Both the position numbers and the translations under genes were made by a program. The notes beneath the pieces are model-generated. The model searched no databases and was not told the origin of the DNA. It was given only the letters and a program-made list of their open reading frames with translations. A stretch of DNA of 58,217 nt from Deltaproteobacteria bacterium (GTDB lineage Bacteria > Myxococcota_A > Polyangia > JACPQR01): the NCBI GenBank assembly GCA_016190375.1, contig JACPQR010000056.1:1-58217 (forward strand). The letters are read 5' to 3'. Shown piece by piece: positions 8,315 to 20,852 of this stretch (the first letter of the stretch is position 1; each line of letters opens with the position of its first letter).

Positions 8315-9591
8315 TGGAGCGGCCGCTCACCAGGAACATCCGGCCCGGCGCCGAGCCGCTCGACCTCGACGGCACCCGTCGCGCCGGCGGCTACCAGGCG
8401 CTCGAGAAGGCCGTCCGGACGATGACGCCGTCGGAGGTGACCGCCGTCGTCAAGGCCGCGAACCTGCGCGGTCGCGGCGGCGCGGGCTTCCCCGCCGGCG
8501 TGAAGTGGGAGCTCGTGCCGATGGGACCCGACGCGCGGCGCCCGAAGGCCCTCGTCGCGAACGCCGACGAGATGGAGCCCGGCACCTTCAAGGACCGCCT
8601 CCTCCTCGAGGGCGATCCGCACCAGCTCCTCGAAGGCGTCATCCTCGCGGCCTACGCGATCCAGGCCGAGGTCGCCTGGATCTTCCTGCGCTGGGAGTAT
8701 CAGCTCGCCAGGAGGCGCCTCCAGCAGGCCATCGCCGAGGCTCGCGAGGCGGGCTACGTCGGGGACGTCCTCGGCTCGGGCTTCCGGCTCGATCTGCGCC
8801 TGCACGTCAGCGCGGGCAGGTACATGTGCGGTGAGGAGACCGCGCTCCTGAACGCGCTCGAGGGCAAGCGCGCCGTCCCGCGCGCAAAGCCGCCGTTCCC
8901 TCAGGTCTCGGGTCTGTGGGGCCGTCCCACGGTCGTCAACAACGTCGAGACGCTGTGCTGCGTGCCGCACATCGTCGACAAGGGCGCCGAGTGGTTCCGC
9001 AAGCTCGGCCGCGGGCCGGACGCCGGCACGAAGCTGTACGGCGCGAGCGGCAAGGTGAGGCGCCCCGGGCTCTGGGAGCTTCCCATGGGCACGACCCTGC
9101 GCGAGGTCCTGGAGGAGCACGCGGGCGGGATGCGCGAGGGCCTCCGCTTCCGGGGCGCGCTGCCCGGCGGCGCCTCGACGGACTTCCTCGTCGAGGAGCA
9201 CCTCGACGTGCCGCTCGACTTCGAATCGGTCCAGAAGGCCGGAAGCCGCCTCGGCACCGGGACGATGATCGTCCTCGACGACCGCACCTGTCCCGTCGGC
9301 GTGCTCGAGAACCTCGAGCGGTTCTTCGCTCGCGAGTCGTGCGGCTGGTGCACTCCCTGCCGAGAGGGCCTGCCCTGGGTCCACGAGGTGCTCCGGGCCC
9401 TCGAGGAGGGGCGGGGTCAGGCCGGCGACGTCGACCTGCTCGCGCACCACGCGCGCATGCTCGGTCCCGGCATCACGTTCTGCGCGCTGGCGCCCGGCGC
9501 CGCCGCGCCCCTCGGGAGCGCCCTCGGGCACTTCCGCGAGGACTTCGAGGAGCACGTGAAGCAGCGAGGCTGTCCCTGGAGGCGAGACTGA
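8314..9591 (+). CDS. nuoF: NADH-quinone oxidoreductase subunit F (51 kDa, FMN and NADH binding)
   Basis: 425 residues. NADH site GRGGAGFPAGVKWE, FMN-binding ANADEMEPGTFKDR and SAGRYMCGEETALLNALEG, and the N3 4Fe-4S ligands in ESCGWCTPCREG plus the distal Cys of GITFCALAPG are all present. It oxidises NADH and sends electrons to the Fe-S chain. The ATG is within the nuoE stop (1-nt overlap); the nuoF stop overlaps nuoG by 1 nt. Confidence 0.95.
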   Translation: MERPLTRNIRPGAEPLDLDGTRRAGGYQALEKAVRTMTPSEVTAVVKAANLRGRGGAGFPAGVKWELVPMGPDARRPKALVANADEMEPGTFKDRLLLEGDPHQLLEGVILAAYAIQAEVAWIFLRWEYQLARRRLQQAIAEAREAGYVGDVLGSGFRLDLRLHVSAGRYMCGEETALLNALEGKRAVPRAKPPFPQVSGLWGRPTVVNNVETLCCVPHIVDKGAEWFRKLGRGPDAGTKLYGASGKVRRPGLWELPMGTTLREVLEEHAGGMREGLRFRGALPGGASTDFLVEEHLDVPLDFESVQKAGSRLGTGTMIVLDDRTCPVGVLENLERFFARESCGWCTPCREGLPWVHEVLRALEEGRGQAGDVDLLAHHARMLGPGITFCALAPGAAAPLGSALGHFREDFEEHVKQRGCPWRRD

Positions 9592-12272
9592 TGGCGATCT
9601 GGATCGACGGACGCCGGCACGAGGCGGACCCGGAGCGAAACATCCTCGACGTGTGCCTCTCGCGCGGGCTCGACCTGCCCTACTTCTGCTGGCACCCGGC
9701 CCTGGGCTCGGTCGGCGCCTGCCGTCAGTGCGCCGTCAAGGTCTTCAAGGACGACAAGGACACGCGAGGCAGGCTGGCGATGGCCTGCATGACCCCGGCG
9801 AAGGACGGCACCCGTCTCTCCATCGACGACGCGGAGGCGCGCGAGCTCAGAAGGAGCGTCATCGAGTGGCTGATGCTGAACCACCCTCACGATTGCCCGG
9901 TCTGCGACGAGGGCGGCGAGTGCCATCTGCAGGACATGACCGTCATGGCGGGCCACCTCGTCCGCAGGACGCGGTTCGAGAAGAGGACGTTTCGCAACCA
10001 GTACCTCGGGCCGTTCGTGAGGCACGAGATGAACCGGTGCATCCAGTGCTACCGGTGCGTGCGCTTCTACGCCGACCACGCCGGAGGCAAGGACCTCGGG
10101 GTCTTCGGCGCCCACGACGCCGTCTACTTCGGCAGGCACGCGGACGGCGTCCTCGAGAGCGCGTTCGCGGGCAACCTCGTCGAGGTCTGTCCAACCGGGG
10201 TGTTCACGGACAGGACCCTCGGGCGCCACTACGTGCGCAAGTGGGACCTGCAGACGGCGCCCTCCGTCTGCGTCCACTGCAGCCTCGGCTGCAACACGAC
10301 CCCCGGCGAACGTGCCGGCAGCTTGCGGCGGATCCGGGCGCGCTACTCGGGAGCGGTCAACGGCTGGTTCCTCTGCGACCGGGGCCGCTACGGCTACGAG
10401 TTCGTCAACTCCGAGCGCCGCGTCCGCCGGCCCTTCGTGCGGGGAGAGGCCGCCACGAGCGAGGTGACGCCGGCCGCCCTGGCCCGGGCCTGGTCCAAGG
10501 GGCGCGTCCTGGGGATCGGCTCGCCGCGCGCGTCCGTCGAGTCCAACTACGCCCTCGCGGCGCTGGTCGGTCCCGAGCGCTTCCATCAGGGGACGTCCGC
10601 CGCCCAGACCGCGCTCGTCGCGACGATCATCCGCATCCTGCGCGAGGGGCCGGCGCGGACGCCGTCGCTCAGGGAGGTCGAGAGGTGCGATGCGGTCCTC
10701 GTCCTCGGCGAGGACGTCGCGAGCACCGCGCCGATGCTCGCGCTGGCCCTCAGGCAGTCGGTCCGGCGCCAGCCGGAGAGAGCGGCGCTGGAGCTCGGCA
10801 TCCCGGGGTGGCAGGACGGGGCGGTTCGCGAGGTGGTCGGGAATCGGAAGGGGCCGCTCTTCATCGCCGCGTCCGTGGCGAACGAGGCGCGCGAGCTGGA
10901 CGAGCTGGCCACGAGGACGGTGCGCGCCGCTCCCGAGGACGTGGCCCGCCTCGGGTTCGCGGTGGCGCACGCGCTCGACGCCAGCGCGCCCGAGGCCGAC
11001 GGCCTGTTCGGCCGGCTGCCGGCGCAGATCGCCGGTGCCCTCGCCGGCGCAGAGCGGCCGCTCGTCGTGTCGGGCACGGGCGCAGGGAGCGAGGCCGTGA
11101 TCCAGGCGGCCGCGAGCGTCGCCTGGGCTGCCGGCGCCGGAAGGGGGCGGGCCGCGGAGCTCGTCTACGTCGTCCCCGAGTGCAACTCGCTGGGCGCCGC
11201 GCTGATCGGCGGCCGGAGCCTCGCCGAGGCCTTCGCGGCGATGGAGCGAGGCGAGGTCACGGGCGCGATCATCCTCGAGAACGATCTGTACCGGCGCGCG
11301 CCGGAGGCAGACGTCGACGCATTCCTCGATCGGGCCGGGCACGTCGTGGTCATCGACCACCTGGCCCACGACACCGCCTCGCGGGCGTCGACCCTCTTGC
11401 CGGCCGCCACGTTCGCGGAGTCGTCGGGCACCTTCGTCAACAACGAGGGACGGGCGCAGCGCTTCTTCCAGGTGTTCGACCCCGACTCGACCGACATCCG
11501 CCCGAGCTGGCGCTGGATCGCCGCTCTCGACGGCGCCACGGACCGCTGGCCCAACCTCGACGAGCTCCAGGCCGCGCTCGCCCGGGAGCTCCCGATCTTC
11601 GGCGAGATCGCCGCCGCGGGCGTTCCCGCGGAGTACCGCGTCCGTGGAGCGAGGATCCCCCGGGCGCTGCACCGCCAGAGCGGCCGCACCGCCATCACGG
11701 CGAACAGGGAGCTGCACGAGCCGCGGCCGCCCGAGGACCCGGACTCGCCGTTCGCGTTCTCCATGGAGGGCGCGCCGCGCGTTCCCCTGGCCCGCCTCGC
11801 CCCCGAGGTGTGGGCGCCGGGCTGGAACTCCTGTCAGGCGCTGAACCGCTTCTCCGCCGAGATCGGCGGCGCGCTCCTGGGCGGCGATCCCGGCGTCCGT
11901 CTGCTCGAGCCGATCGAGGGCGCGCCGCCGGCGTACTTCTCGCCCCCTCGCGTCGATTCCCTGCCCGAGCCGCCGCCCGACTCGCTCCTCGTCGTGGCCC
12001 TGCACCACGTCTTCGGCTCGGAGGAGCTGAGCGCCCTCGCGCCGGGCGTCGCCGAGCTCGCGCCCAAGCCGTACGTCGCGCTCGGCGAGGAGGAGGCGCT
12101 GGAGCGAGGCGTCTCGGAGCGCGAGGAGGTCGACCTGTCGATCGACGGCGGGCCGATCCTCACGCTCCCGGTCAGGATCCGGCCTGGCCTCCCGCGCGGC
12201 GCGGTCGGGCTCCCGGCCGGGCCGGTGCGGTTCGTACCCGCCGGTTCGCGGGCGAGGATCTCGAAGCGATGA
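9591..12272 (+). CDS. nuoG: NADH-quinone oxidoreductase subunit G (75 kDa)
   Basis: 893 residues. The N-terminal 220 residues carry the Fe-S ligands: a ferredoxin-like 2Fe-2S set ([20 protein letters not shown] and MACMTP), the His-Cys set in [18 protein letters not shown], and [10 protein letters not shown] with a later CPTG. It is followed by a molybdopterin-oxidoreductase-like domain starting [11 protein letters not shown]; in complex I this domain is generally catalytically inert. The C-terminal 350 residues are poorly conserved and Ala/Glu/Pro-rich. It overlaps nuoH by 4 nt. Confidence 0.93.
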   Translation: MAIWIDGRRHEADPERNILDVCLSRGLDLPYFCWHPALGSVGACRQCAVKVFKDDKDTRGRLAMACMTPAKDGTRLSIDDAEARELRRSVIEWLMLNHPHDCPVCDEGGECHLQDMTVMAGHLVRRTRFEKRTFRNQYLGPFVRHEMNRCIQCYRCVRFYADHAGGKDLGVFGAHDAVYFGRHADGVLESAFAGNLVEVCPTGVFTDRTLGRHYVRKWDLQTAPSVCVHCSLGCNTTPGERAGSLRRIRARYSGAVNGWFLCDRGRYGYEFVNSERRVRRPFVRGEAATSEVTPAALARAWSKGRVLGIGSPRASVESNYALAALVGPERFHQGTSAAQTALVATIIRILREGPARTPSLREVERCDAVLVLGEDVASTAPMLALALRQSVRRQPERAALELGIPGWQDGAVREVVGNRKGPLFIAASVANEARELDELATRTVRAAPEDVARLGFAVAHALDASAPEADGLFGRLPAQIAGALAGAERPLVVSGTGAGSEAVIQAAASVAWAAGAGRGRAAELVYVVPECNSLGAALIGGRSLAEAFAAMERGEVTGAIILENDLYRRAPEADVDAFLDRAGHVVVIDHLAHDTASRASTLLPAATFAESSGTFVNNEGRAQRFFQVFDPDSTDIRPSWRWIAALDGATDRWPNLDELQAALARELPIFGEIAAAGVPAEYRVRGARIPRALHRQSGRTAITANRELHEPRPPEDPDSPFAFSMEGAPRVPLARLAPEVWAPGWNSCQALNRFSAEIGGALLGGDPGVRLLEPIEGAPPAYFSPPRVDSLPEPPPDSLLVVALHHVFGSEELSALAPGVAELAPKPYVALGEEEALERGVSEREEVDLSIDGGPILTLPVRIRPGLPRGAVGLPAGPVRFVPAGSRARISKR

Positions 12273-13192
12273 TGCCGCTCGCGATCCTGCTCGGGGTCGT
12301 CACCTTCGCGGGCGGCCTCGTCTGGGCGGAGCGACGCCTCCTCGCGCTCTGGCAGGACCGCTACGGCCCGAACCGCGTCGGGCCCTTCGGGCTCCTGCAG
12401 GTCGTCGCGGACGCGATCAAGCTCCTGACCAAGGAGGACTGGGTCCCGCCGTTCGCGGACCGCGCCCTCTTCGTCCTCGCGCCGGCGCTCGTCATGGTGA
12501 CCGCGCTCCTGTCCTTCGCCGTCGTCCCCGTGGCGCCGGGGATCGGCGTCGTCGGCTCGAACGTGGGCCTCCTCTTCTTCCTCGCGATGACCTCGATGGG
12601 CGCCTGGGGCGTCGTCCTCGCGGGATGGGCCTCGAACAGCAAGTACTCGCTCCTCGGCGGCCTGCGGTCGGCCGCGCAGCTCCTGACCTACGAGGCCTTC
12701 ATGGGCCTTTCCCTGTGCGGCGTCGTGATCCTCGCCGGCAGCTTCGACCTTCGCGAGATCGTCCTCGCGCAGCGCCGGGTCTGGTTCGTCGTCCCCCAGA
12801 TCGTTGGCTGCCTCACCTTCCTGGTCGCCGGCCTCGCCGCCATCCACCGCCTCCCGTTCGATCTCCCCGAGGCGGAGGCCGAGCTCGTCGCGGGCTACCA
12901 CTCCGAGTACTCGGGGATGAAGTTCGCGATGTTCTTCGTCGCGGAGTACGTCGGGATCACCCTGATCTCGGCGCTCTCTGCGGTGCTCTTCTTCGGCGGG
13001 TGGCTCGGTCCGGTGCTGCCGCCAATCGTCTGGTTCTTCCTCAAGACCTCCTTCTTCGTCGGCTTCTTCATCCTCCTGCGCGCGGCGCTGCCGAGGCCGC
13101 GCTTCGACCAGCTCATGGCGTTCGGGTGGAAGGTGATGCTCCCCGTCTCGCTCGCGAACCTCCTCGTCACCGGAGCGATCGTCCTGTCATGA
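12269..13192 (+). CDS. nuoH: NADH-quinone oxidoreductase subunit H
   Basis: 307 residues, about eight membrane spans. Signatures: [37 protein letters not shown], the Glu/Asp-rich loop [22 protein letters not shown] that forms the quinone-channel entry, and the C-terminal [18 protein letters not shown]. Two tandem ATG codons (12269 and 12272) could serve as start; the first is inside the nuoG stop. Slightly shorter at the N-terminus than E. coli NuoH. Confidence 0.94.
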   Translation: MMPLAILLGVVTFAGGLVWAERRLLALWQDRYGPNRVGPFGLLQVVADAIKLLTKEDWVPPFADRALFVLAPALVMVTALLSFAVVPVAPGIGVVGSNVGLLFFLAMTSMGAWGVVLAGWASNSKYSLLGGLRSAAQLLTYEAFMGLSLCGVVILAGSFDLREIVLAQRRVWFVVPQIVGCLTFLVAGLAAIHRLPFDLPEAEAELVAGYHSEYSGMKFAMFFVAEYVGITLISALSAVLFFGGWLGPVLPPIVWFFLKTSFFVGFFILLRAALPRPRFDQLMAFGWKVMLPVSLANLLVTGAIVLS

Positions 13193-13704
13193 TCGGCCTC
13201 GTCGGCACGCTCTGGACGGTCTTCCGCCACGCGCTGCGCAAGCGGGCGACGGTCCAGTATCCGGAGGAGAAGGCGTACCTCGCGCCTCGCACGCGCGGCC
13301 GGATCGTCCTGACGCGCGATCCGTCCGGCGAGGAGCGCTGCGTCGCATGCTACCTGTGCGCCGTCGCCTGTCCCGTCGGCTGCATCGCGCTGCAGGCGAC
13401 CGAGGACGAGCACGGGCGGCGCCTGCCGGCGTTCTTCAGGATCAACTTCTCGCGGTGCATCTTCTGCGGCTATTGCGAGGAGGCTTGCCCGACCTACGCG
13501 ATCCAACTCGTGCCCGACTTCGAGATGGGCGAGCACCGCAGGCAGAGCCTCGTCTACGAGAAGGAGGACCTCCTGATCGACGGGCCCGGAAAGCACCCGG
13601 GCTACGATTTCTGGCGCGTCGCCGGCGTGGCCATCCGCGGCAAGGACAAGGGCGAGGCCGAGCGCGAGGCGCCGCCCACCGATCCGAGGAGCCTCTTGCC
13701 GTGA
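13189..13704 (+). CDS. nuoI: NADH-quinone oxidoreductase subunit I (two 4Fe-4S clusters)
   Basis: 171 residues. Two ferredoxin-type motifs bind clusters N6a and N6b: [15 protein letters not shown] and [15 protein letters not shown]. An N-terminal amphipathic stretch anchors it at the membrane face. The C-terminal 50 residues include the usual LVYEKEDLL element. The ATG overlaps the nuoH stop by 4 nt, and the stop overlaps the GTG of nuoJ by 4 nt. Confidence 0.95.
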   Translation: MIGLVGTLWTVFRHALRKRATVQYPEEKAYLAPRTRGRIVLTRDPSGEERCVACYLCAVACPVGCIALQATEDEHGRRLPAFFRINFSRCIFCGYCEEACPTYAIQLVPDFEMGEHRRQSLVYEKEDLLIDGPGKHPGYDFWRVAGVAIRGKDKGEAEREAPPTDPRSLLP

Positions 13705-14204
13705 ACGCGCTCTTCTGGCTCGCGGCGGCCGTCGCCGTCCTCTCGACCGCGCTCGCGATCTCGAGACCCAGCCCGGTCAGGGGGCTCGTCTACTTCGTCG
13801 TCTCGCTCCTCGCGGTCGCGGTCATCTTCTTCCTCCTCGGCGCGCCGTTCGTCGCGGCCTTCGAGGTGATCCTCTACGCGGGCGGCATCATGGTGCTCTT
13901 CCTCTTCGCCGTGATGCTCCTCGGGACGGGCCCCGACGCGGTCGCCACGGAGAGGCAGGCCCTTCGTCCTCGGACCTGGTTGGGACCGGCCGCGCTCGGG
14001 CTCGTCCTTCTCGCCGAGCTCGTGGTCGCGCTCGTGCGTCGCGGCGCTGCAGCCGCGCCGGGAGGCATGGTAGGGCCCGAGAGAGTCGGCCTCGCGCTCG
14101 TCGGTCCGTACCTCCTGGCCGTGGAGATCGCTTCGATGCTCCTCGTCGCCGCGCTCGTCGGCGCGGTGCACCTCGGGCGCCGAGAGGAGGGTGAGCCGCG
14201 GTGA
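13701..14204 (+). CDS. nuoJ: NADH-quinone oxidoreductase subunit J
   Basis: 167 residues, five membrane spans. The third span [23 protein letters not shown] is the NuoJ signature, containing the pi-bulge region involved in coupling. GTG start within the nuoI stop; 4-nt overlap with nuoK. Confidence 0.94.
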   Translation: MNALFWLAAAVAVLSTALAISRPSPVRGLVYFVVSLLAVAVIFFLLGAPFVAAFEVILYAGGIMVLFLFAVMLLGTGPDAVATERQALRPRTWLGPAALGLVLLAELVVALVRRGAAAAPGGMVGPERVGLALVGPYLLAVEIASMLLVAALVGAVHLGRREEGEPR

Positions 14205-14509
14205 CCGCGATCCCTCTCGAGCACGTCCTCCTCGTCGCCGCGGGGCTCTTCGGTCTGGGGCTCGTGGGCGTGCTCGTGCGCCGAAACCTCCTGTTCATGC
14301 TCGTGTCGGTCGAGGTCATGCTGAACGCGGCCGGGCTGGCCTTCGTCGCGGCCGGCGCGAGCCGCTGGCAGGCAGACGGGCAGGTGATGTTCCTCTTCGT
14401 CCTCACGGTCGCGGCCGCGGAGGTCTCGGTGGGGCTGGCGCTCTTGCTGCAGGTCCGCCGCCGCCTCGGCACCGTCGACGCCGACGTCGCGAGGAGGCTC
14501 GGAGGCTGA
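14201..14509 (+). CDS. nuoK: NADH-quinone oxidoreductase subunit K
   Basis: 102 residues, three membrane spans, the usual size. The membrane Glu residues in [17 protein letters not shown] and [17 protein letters not shown], needed for proton coupling, are both present. GTG start overlapping nuoJ. Confidence 0.95.
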   Translation: MTAIPLEHVLLVAAGLFGLGLVGVLVRRNLLFMLVSVEVMLNAAGLAFVAAGASRWQADGQVMFLFVLTVAAAEVSVGLALLLQVRRRLGTVDADVARRLGG

Positions 14510-14510
14510 C

Positions 14511-16393
<1,883 letters not shown>

Positions 16394-16397
<4 letters not shown>

Positions 16398-17872
16398 TCC
16401 TCGGGTGGATCGTCGTCTTGACCCTGGCCGGCGGCGCCCTCGCCTGGTCGGGCGGCCGCCGGGCGTCCCGGTGGATCGCGCTCGGGACGCTCGCCCTCGA
16501 CCTCGTGCTCGTCGGTCCGCTCTTCCTGCGCCGGCCCGCCACTCCCGCCGGCCGCCGGTGGCTCGCCGAGCTGGTCCTGCCTTGGATGCCCCGCTACGGG
16601 GTGGGGATCCACCTCGCGATCGACGGGCTGAGCCTCCTCCTGATCGTGCTCACGCTCGTCCTCGGGATCCTCGCGGTCGTGGCGTCGTGGCGCGAGATCA
16701 CGCAAAGGACCGGGTTCTTCCACTTCAACCTCATGGCGGTCCTCGCGGGGATCCTGGGCGTCTTCATGGCGCTGGACCTCTTCCTCTTCTACCTGTTCTG
16801 GGAGCTCATGCTCCTGCCGATGGCGCTCCTCATCGCGATCTGGGGCCACGAGCGCAGGACCCGCGCGGCGATCAAGTTCTTCCTGTTCACCCAGGCGGGC
16901 GGCCTGGTCATGCTCGTCTCGATCCTGGGGCTCGCGTTCGTGCACCACGCCGACACGGGCGTGTTGACGTTCGACTACCCCGAGCTCGTCGGGACGCCGA
17001 TGCCCGCCGCCGTCGAGATGCTCCTGATGCTCGGCTTCTTCCTGGGGTTTGCGGTCAAGCTCCCCGCGGTGCCGCTGCACACGTGGCTGCCCGACGCCCA
17101 CACCGAGGCACCGACCGCGGGAAGCGTCGTCCTCGCGGGGCTCCTGCTCAAGACCGGCGCCTACGGTCTACTGCGATTCGCCTTGCCGATCTTCCCCGAG
17201 GCCTCGCGTGCCTTCGCCCCGGTCGCGATGACGCTCGGAACGATCGGCATCGTCTATGGCGCGGTCCTGGCCTGGGCGCAGACCGATCTGAAGCGTCTCG
17301 TCGCCTACACGAGCGTGAGCCACCTCGGCTTCGTGCTCCTCGGGATCTACGCGGCGGGTACGGTGGCGCAAGAGGGCGCGGTGGTGCAGATGCTCGCCCA
17401 CGGCCTGAGCACAGGGGGGCTCTTCATCCTCGTTGGCGCGCTGCAGGAGCGACTCGGGACGCGTTCGCTCGACCGGATGGGGGGTCTGTGGGCGATGGCG
17501 CCCAGGATGGGGGTCCTGGGCATGATGCTCGCGCTGGCGTCTCTGGGGCTTCCCGCCTTCGGCAACTTCGTCGGAGAGATCCTGGTCCTCGTCGGCAGCT
17601 ATCCGCGAAGCCCCGAGCTGACCGCGGTCGCCACCGCCGCGATGGTCCTCGCGACCGCCTACTCACTCCGGCTCGTGCAGCGCACGTTCTTCGGCGCCCG
17701 CGCGGAGCCGGCGAGCGTGCTCCAGGACCTGTCGGCGCGCGAGACCGCCGTGCTCGTCGCCGCCGCGCTGGGGCTGATCTGTCTGGGCCTGTACCCGCAG
17801 CCGGTCCTGGACACGGCGGAGCCTGCGCTCGGCGCGCTGAGGACCGTCTTCGGGCAGGTGGCCAGGCGATGA
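16394..17872 (+). CDS. nuoM: NADH-quinone oxidoreductase subunit M
   Basis: 492 residues, antiporter-like subunit. Conserved parts: FYLFWELMLLPMALLIAIWG with the coupling Glu, GFAVKLPAVPLHTWLPDAHTEAPTAGSVVLAG with the essential Lys, and QTDLKRLVAYTSVSHLGFVLLG. Overlaps nuoL and nuoN by 4 nt each. Confidence 0.95.
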
Positions 17873-19344
17873 GCGCCGACGAGCTGCGAGCGATCTCGCC
17901 ACTCATCGTCCTCGGCGCCGCGGCGCTCGTCGCGCTCCTAGGGATCACGATCCGGCGCAGCCACCGCTTCTCCGCGCTGGCGTGCGTGGTCGGGCTGGCC
18001 CTCGCGATGGCGTCGCTCTTCCTCCGCGGCAGCGCGCCGCCCCCCGGCCCGCTCCTCGTCGCCGACGACTTCGCCGTCGTCTACACCGCGCTCGTCCTCA
18101 CCGCGAGCTTCGCGGTCGCGGTGCTGGCGAGCGGGTACATGGCGCGCCGCCAGCGGCCGGAGGAGCTCTACGTCCTCCTCCTCGTGGCGACGCTGGGCGC
18201 CGTCGTCCTCGTCTGGAGCGGCCACCTCGTCTCGCTCTTCCTCGGCCTCGAGACGCTGAGCGTCTCCCTCTACTCGCTCATCGGTTACACGCGCACCGGA
18301 CCCCGGTCGGTCGAGGCCTCGATCAAGTACCTCATCCTCGCGGCGGCCTCCTCCGCGATCCTGCTGTTCGGGATGGCGCTGGTCTACGCGGAGCTGGGCA
18401 CGATGGTCATCATCGAGATGGGCCCGGCGCTGGCGGTCGCGTCCGGCCGCACCCTCGTGGTTCCCGGAGTCGCGCTGATGGTCACCGGCATCGGCTTCAA
18501 GCTGGCGCTGGTGCCCTTCCACATGTGGACGCCCGACGTCTACGAGGGCGCGCCGGCGCCGGTGACCGCGCTCGTCGCGACGGTCTCGAAGGGCGCCGTG
18601 GTGGCCCTCTTCGTGCGGCTCGCCTGGGCGCTCGGCGCCGCGGGTCAGGCCGCGCTCCTCGTGGCGTTCGGGATCGTCGCCGCGGCCTCGATGCTCGCCG
18701 GAAACCTCCTCGCGCTCAGGCAGGACAACCTCAAGCGGCTGCTCGCCTACTCCTCGATCGCGCACCTCGGTTACGTCCTGACGGCGATCCTCGCCGGCGG
18801 CCCGGGCGCGATCGAGGCGGTGAGCATCTACGTCACGGCGTACTTCGTGACGATCCTGGCCGCGTTCGGCGTCGTCACGGTCCTGTCCGGCCCCGACGGC
18901 GACGCCGACCGTCTCGAAGAGTATCAGGGTCTCGTCTGGCGGCGACCGTTCGTCGCGATGGTGCTCGTCCTGAGCCTCCTCTCGCTCGCCGGCATCCCTC
19001 TCACCGCGGGCTTCATCGCCAAGTTTGCGGTGATCTTCGCGGGCGTGCGTTCGGGGCTCTGGACTCTCCTCGCCGTCCTCGTGATCTCCAGCGCCATCGG
19101 CCTGTACTACTACCTGCGCGTCGTCGTGGTGATGTTCGCGGCGGCTCCCGCTGCCTCGGCGGTCGCTCCGCCCGTGCCGCAGTCCTCCCGGGTGCTCCTC
19201 CTCTGCCTCGCCCTCATCCTGGTCTGGCTGGGCGTCTACCCCGTCCCGCTGCAGGGCATCGCCTGGACCGCGGCGTCATCGCTCGCCCGCGAGAGCCCGC
19301 CGGTCACGACGCCGCTCGGACCAGCCACGGCGCGGCGGCCCTGA
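17869..19344 (+). CDS. nuoN: NADH-quinone oxidoreductase subunit N
   Basis: 491 residues, third antiporter-like subunit and last gene of the operon. Conserved parts: LFLGLETLSVSLYSLIGY, YLILAAASSAILLFGMAL, GIGFKLALVPFHMWTPDVYEGAPAPVTA and NLKRLLAYSSIAHLGYVL. The 55 bp after the stop show no obvious hairpin with a T tract, so the operon end is not marked by a standard intrinsic terminator. Confidence 0.95.
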   Translation: MSADELRAISPLIVLGAAALVALLGITIRRSHRFSALACVVGLALAMASLFLRGSAPPPGPLLVADDFAVVYTALVLTASFAVAVLASGYMARRQRPEELYVLLLVATLGAVVLVWSGHLVSLFLGLETLSVSLYSLIGYTRTGPRSVEASIKYLILAAASSAILLFGMALVYAELGTMVIIEMGPALAVASGRTLVVPGVALMVTGIGFKLALVPFHMWTPDVYEGAPAPVTALVATVSKGAVVALFVRLAWALGAAGQAALLVAFGIVAAASMLAGNLLALRQDNLKRLLAYSSIAHLGYVLTAILAGGPGAIEAVSIYVTAYFVTILAAFGVVTVLSGPDGDADRLEEYQGLVWRRPFVAMVLVLSLLSLAGIPLTAGFIAKFAVIFAGVRSGLWTLLAVLVISSAIGLYYYLRVVVVMFAAAPAASAVAPPVPQSSRVLLLCLALILVWLGVYPVPLQGIAWTAASSLARESPPVTTPLGPATARRP

Positions 19345-19399
19345 GAGAGGGCCAGCCAGCCACCCAAGCCGGTCCGGCTGATTCCGGGCACGGCGTCGG

Positions 19400-19939
19400 C
19401 TACTGGTCGTCGCAAAGGCCGCTGATGCACAGGATCGCGGCGAGACACGGCTCGCCGCACTTGCCGCAGTTCTCGGGATCCGTCTCGGTGTTCACGCACT
19501 TGGTACCGCCAGAATCTGGGCACGCGACCAGGGGTTCTTGGCACACGCAGTCACCGACGCAGTTACCCTCGATGCACCTGCGGCCGCAAGCGACGCAGTT
19601 GTCCGGGTCGGACTGAAGATCGGTCTCGCAGGTCCCATTTCCGTCGCAGTCGTCGAGCGGCCAGGCGCAATCACCGTCCGCGTCCGAGTCGGCGTCCGCG
19701 TCCGAGTCCGAGTCGGCATCCGAGTCGGCATCCGCGCCCGAGTCGGCATCCGCGCCCGAGTCGGCATCCGCGCCCGAGTCGGCATCCGCGTCGGCATCCG
19801 CGCCCGAGTCGGCATCCGCGTCGGCATCCGCGTCGGCATCCGAAGCGCCGTCACCGTCCGATTCGTCTTCGAGGGGAAAGATCGTGGCGCAGGCTGCCGC
19901 CGTGACGAAGAGCGCGGAGATGCCGAGCCGGCCTACCAC
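19400..19939 (-). CDS. Cys-rich lipoprotein with Asp/Ser/Ala repeat stalk
   Basis: 179 residues from a GTG at 19939. A -10 hexamer TACAAT ends only 7 nt upstream, so the start codon is probably the transcript's first bases. A short signal (GRLGISALFVTAAAC) is followed by ATIFPLEDESDGDGA, about 65 residues of DADSGAD-type repeats, then a Cys-rich head: [26 protein letters not shown] ... CVNTETDPENCGKCGEPCLAAILCISGLC. The Asp stalk could bind divalent cations and hold the disulfide-rich head off the outer membrane (inference). It has a close paralogue at 31451-32077 and a decayed third copy at 55557-55772. Convergent with nuoN. Confidence 0.75.
   Translation of the reverse strand: MVGRLGISALFVTAAACATIFPLEDESDGDGASDADADADADADSGADADADADSGADADSGADADSGADADSDADSDSDADADSDADGDCAWPLDDCDGNGTCETDLQSDPDNCVACGRRCIEGNCVGDCVCQEPLVACPDSGGTKCVNTETDPENCGKCGEPCLAAILCISGLCDDQ
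19668..19850 (-). repeat. tandem repeat encoding Asp/Ser/Ala stalk
   Basis: Repeats of 6, 12 and 18 bp built from GAGTCGGCATCCGCGCCC on the plus strand code for (DSDADSGA)n on the minus strand. Copy number is likely to vary by slippage. Confidence 0.8.
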
Positions 19940-19946
19940 GAGCGCG

Positions 19947-19952
19947 ATTGTA
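19947..19952 (-). promoter_or_regulatory. -10 box of a probable leaderless transcript
   Basis: TACAAT ends 7 nt before the GTG at 19939. The paralogous gene at 31451 has the same hexamer at the same 7-nt distance, and the flanks also match (TACAATCGCGC against TACAATCGTGC). Confidence 0.5.
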
Positions 19953-20093
19953 ACGGCGTTGCCCCCAGGCAGGGGAGCTACTCCTCCGGCGCGCCGGCAT
20001 CGAAGGGCTCGGCGCCGCGAGTGCCACGTCCGCCGCTACCTGGGCCGCGACGCCTTCGTCATGCGACTCCCGGGGTTTGCCACCTTTGATGGG

Positions 20094-20603
20094 TCAGTCA
20101 GAGCCGCGGTCCCGGCCGCCGCGCAAACGCTCCAGCGCGGAACGCAGCACACGTGCGTCGGCTCGGTCCTTGTCGCGACCCCCCTCCTTGGTCAAGAGCA
20201 GCCCCTCGAGGCCGAGAACGGGCAGGCAGACGTCGTCGATCTCCCGCTCTTCGATGAACCGCGACAGCTCGCTCCAGCCATGGCCGCCTGCAGCCGGCAT
20301 CACGTCGACCGTGAACTCATCGTTCACCCGGATCGCGTATTGTCCCTCGCGCTCGAAGACGTCATCCTCGCCTTCCAGCTCGCGAGCGGCCCCGTCGGGA
20401 AGCTCCGACAACGCCGCGATCCAGCGGCGCGCGTTCTCGGGCGACGGATCGACGAGGATGTCGACGTCCTCGGAGAACCGGACGAAGCCGTGTGCGCCGA
20501 CTGCGTAGCCGCCGATCAGCGCCCACGCGACGCCGTGCCGCGCCAGGAGCGTCGCGAGGAGCTTGACGTCCTCCCAGGTCGCGGGTCGAGTGTACTCGGT
20601 CAT
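20094..20603 (-). CDS. nucleotidyltransferase-like protein (AbiEii/MNT-type, possible toxin)
   Basis: 169 residues. WALIGGYAVGAHGFVRFSEDVDILVDPS is the minimal nucleotidyltransferase signature (GG...D-x-D), with a downstream Asp in EFTVDVMPAAGG as the third carboxylate. Proteins of this size transfer a nucleotide to protein or RNA substrates and often act as toxins with a small partner. The ATG overlaps the stop of the upstream 76-residue gene by 4 nt, which fits a two-gene module. Function as a toxin is inference. Confidence 0.7.
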   Translation of the reverse strand: MTEYTRPATWEDVKLLATLLARHGVAWALIGGYAVGAHGFVRFSEDVDILVDPSPENARRWIAALSELPDGAARELEGEDDVFEREGQYAIRVNDEFTVDVMPAAGGHGWSELSRFIEEREIDDVCLPVLGLEGLLLTKEGGRDKDRADARVLRSALERLRGGRDRGSD

Positions 20604-20830
20604 CGCTTCGTGGCGACGATCAGCTCGACGGTCCAGCGGTCACGATCGGCGTTCGCGGCCTCGTGGCTCGGGTATGCGAAGACGCCTTTCGGCGCCCGCG
20701 TGAGGTACCTCGCCATCCGTCCGAGCGCCTCCCGAGTCTCCAGCGGCGGCATCTCGCCCGGCGGCAGCTCCCGGCGCCTGCCCACGACTCGCAGGAACGT
20801 CTCGCCGGTCAACGGGTGGCGCACCATCAT
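20600..20830 (-). CDS. small partner protein of the nucleotidyltransferase (possible antitoxin)
   Basis: 76 residues, starting at ATG ATG (20830). MVRHPLTGETFLRVVGRRRELPPGEMPPLETREALGRMARYLTRAPKGVFAYPSHEAANADRDRW; no DNA-binding fold is obvious. The 4-nt overlap with the nucleotidyltransferase gene and the short size suggest translational coupling and a cognate role. I do not recognise the family. A TAGCAT box lies 12 nt before the start, and a strong palindrome is about 50 bp upstream. Confidence 0.6.
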   Translation of the reverse strand: MMVRHPLTGETFLRVVGRRRELPPGEMPPLETREALGRMARYLTRAPKGVFAYPSHEAANADRDRWTVELIVATKR

Positions 20831-20852
20831 CGCGAGGGTAGCATGCTAGGTC

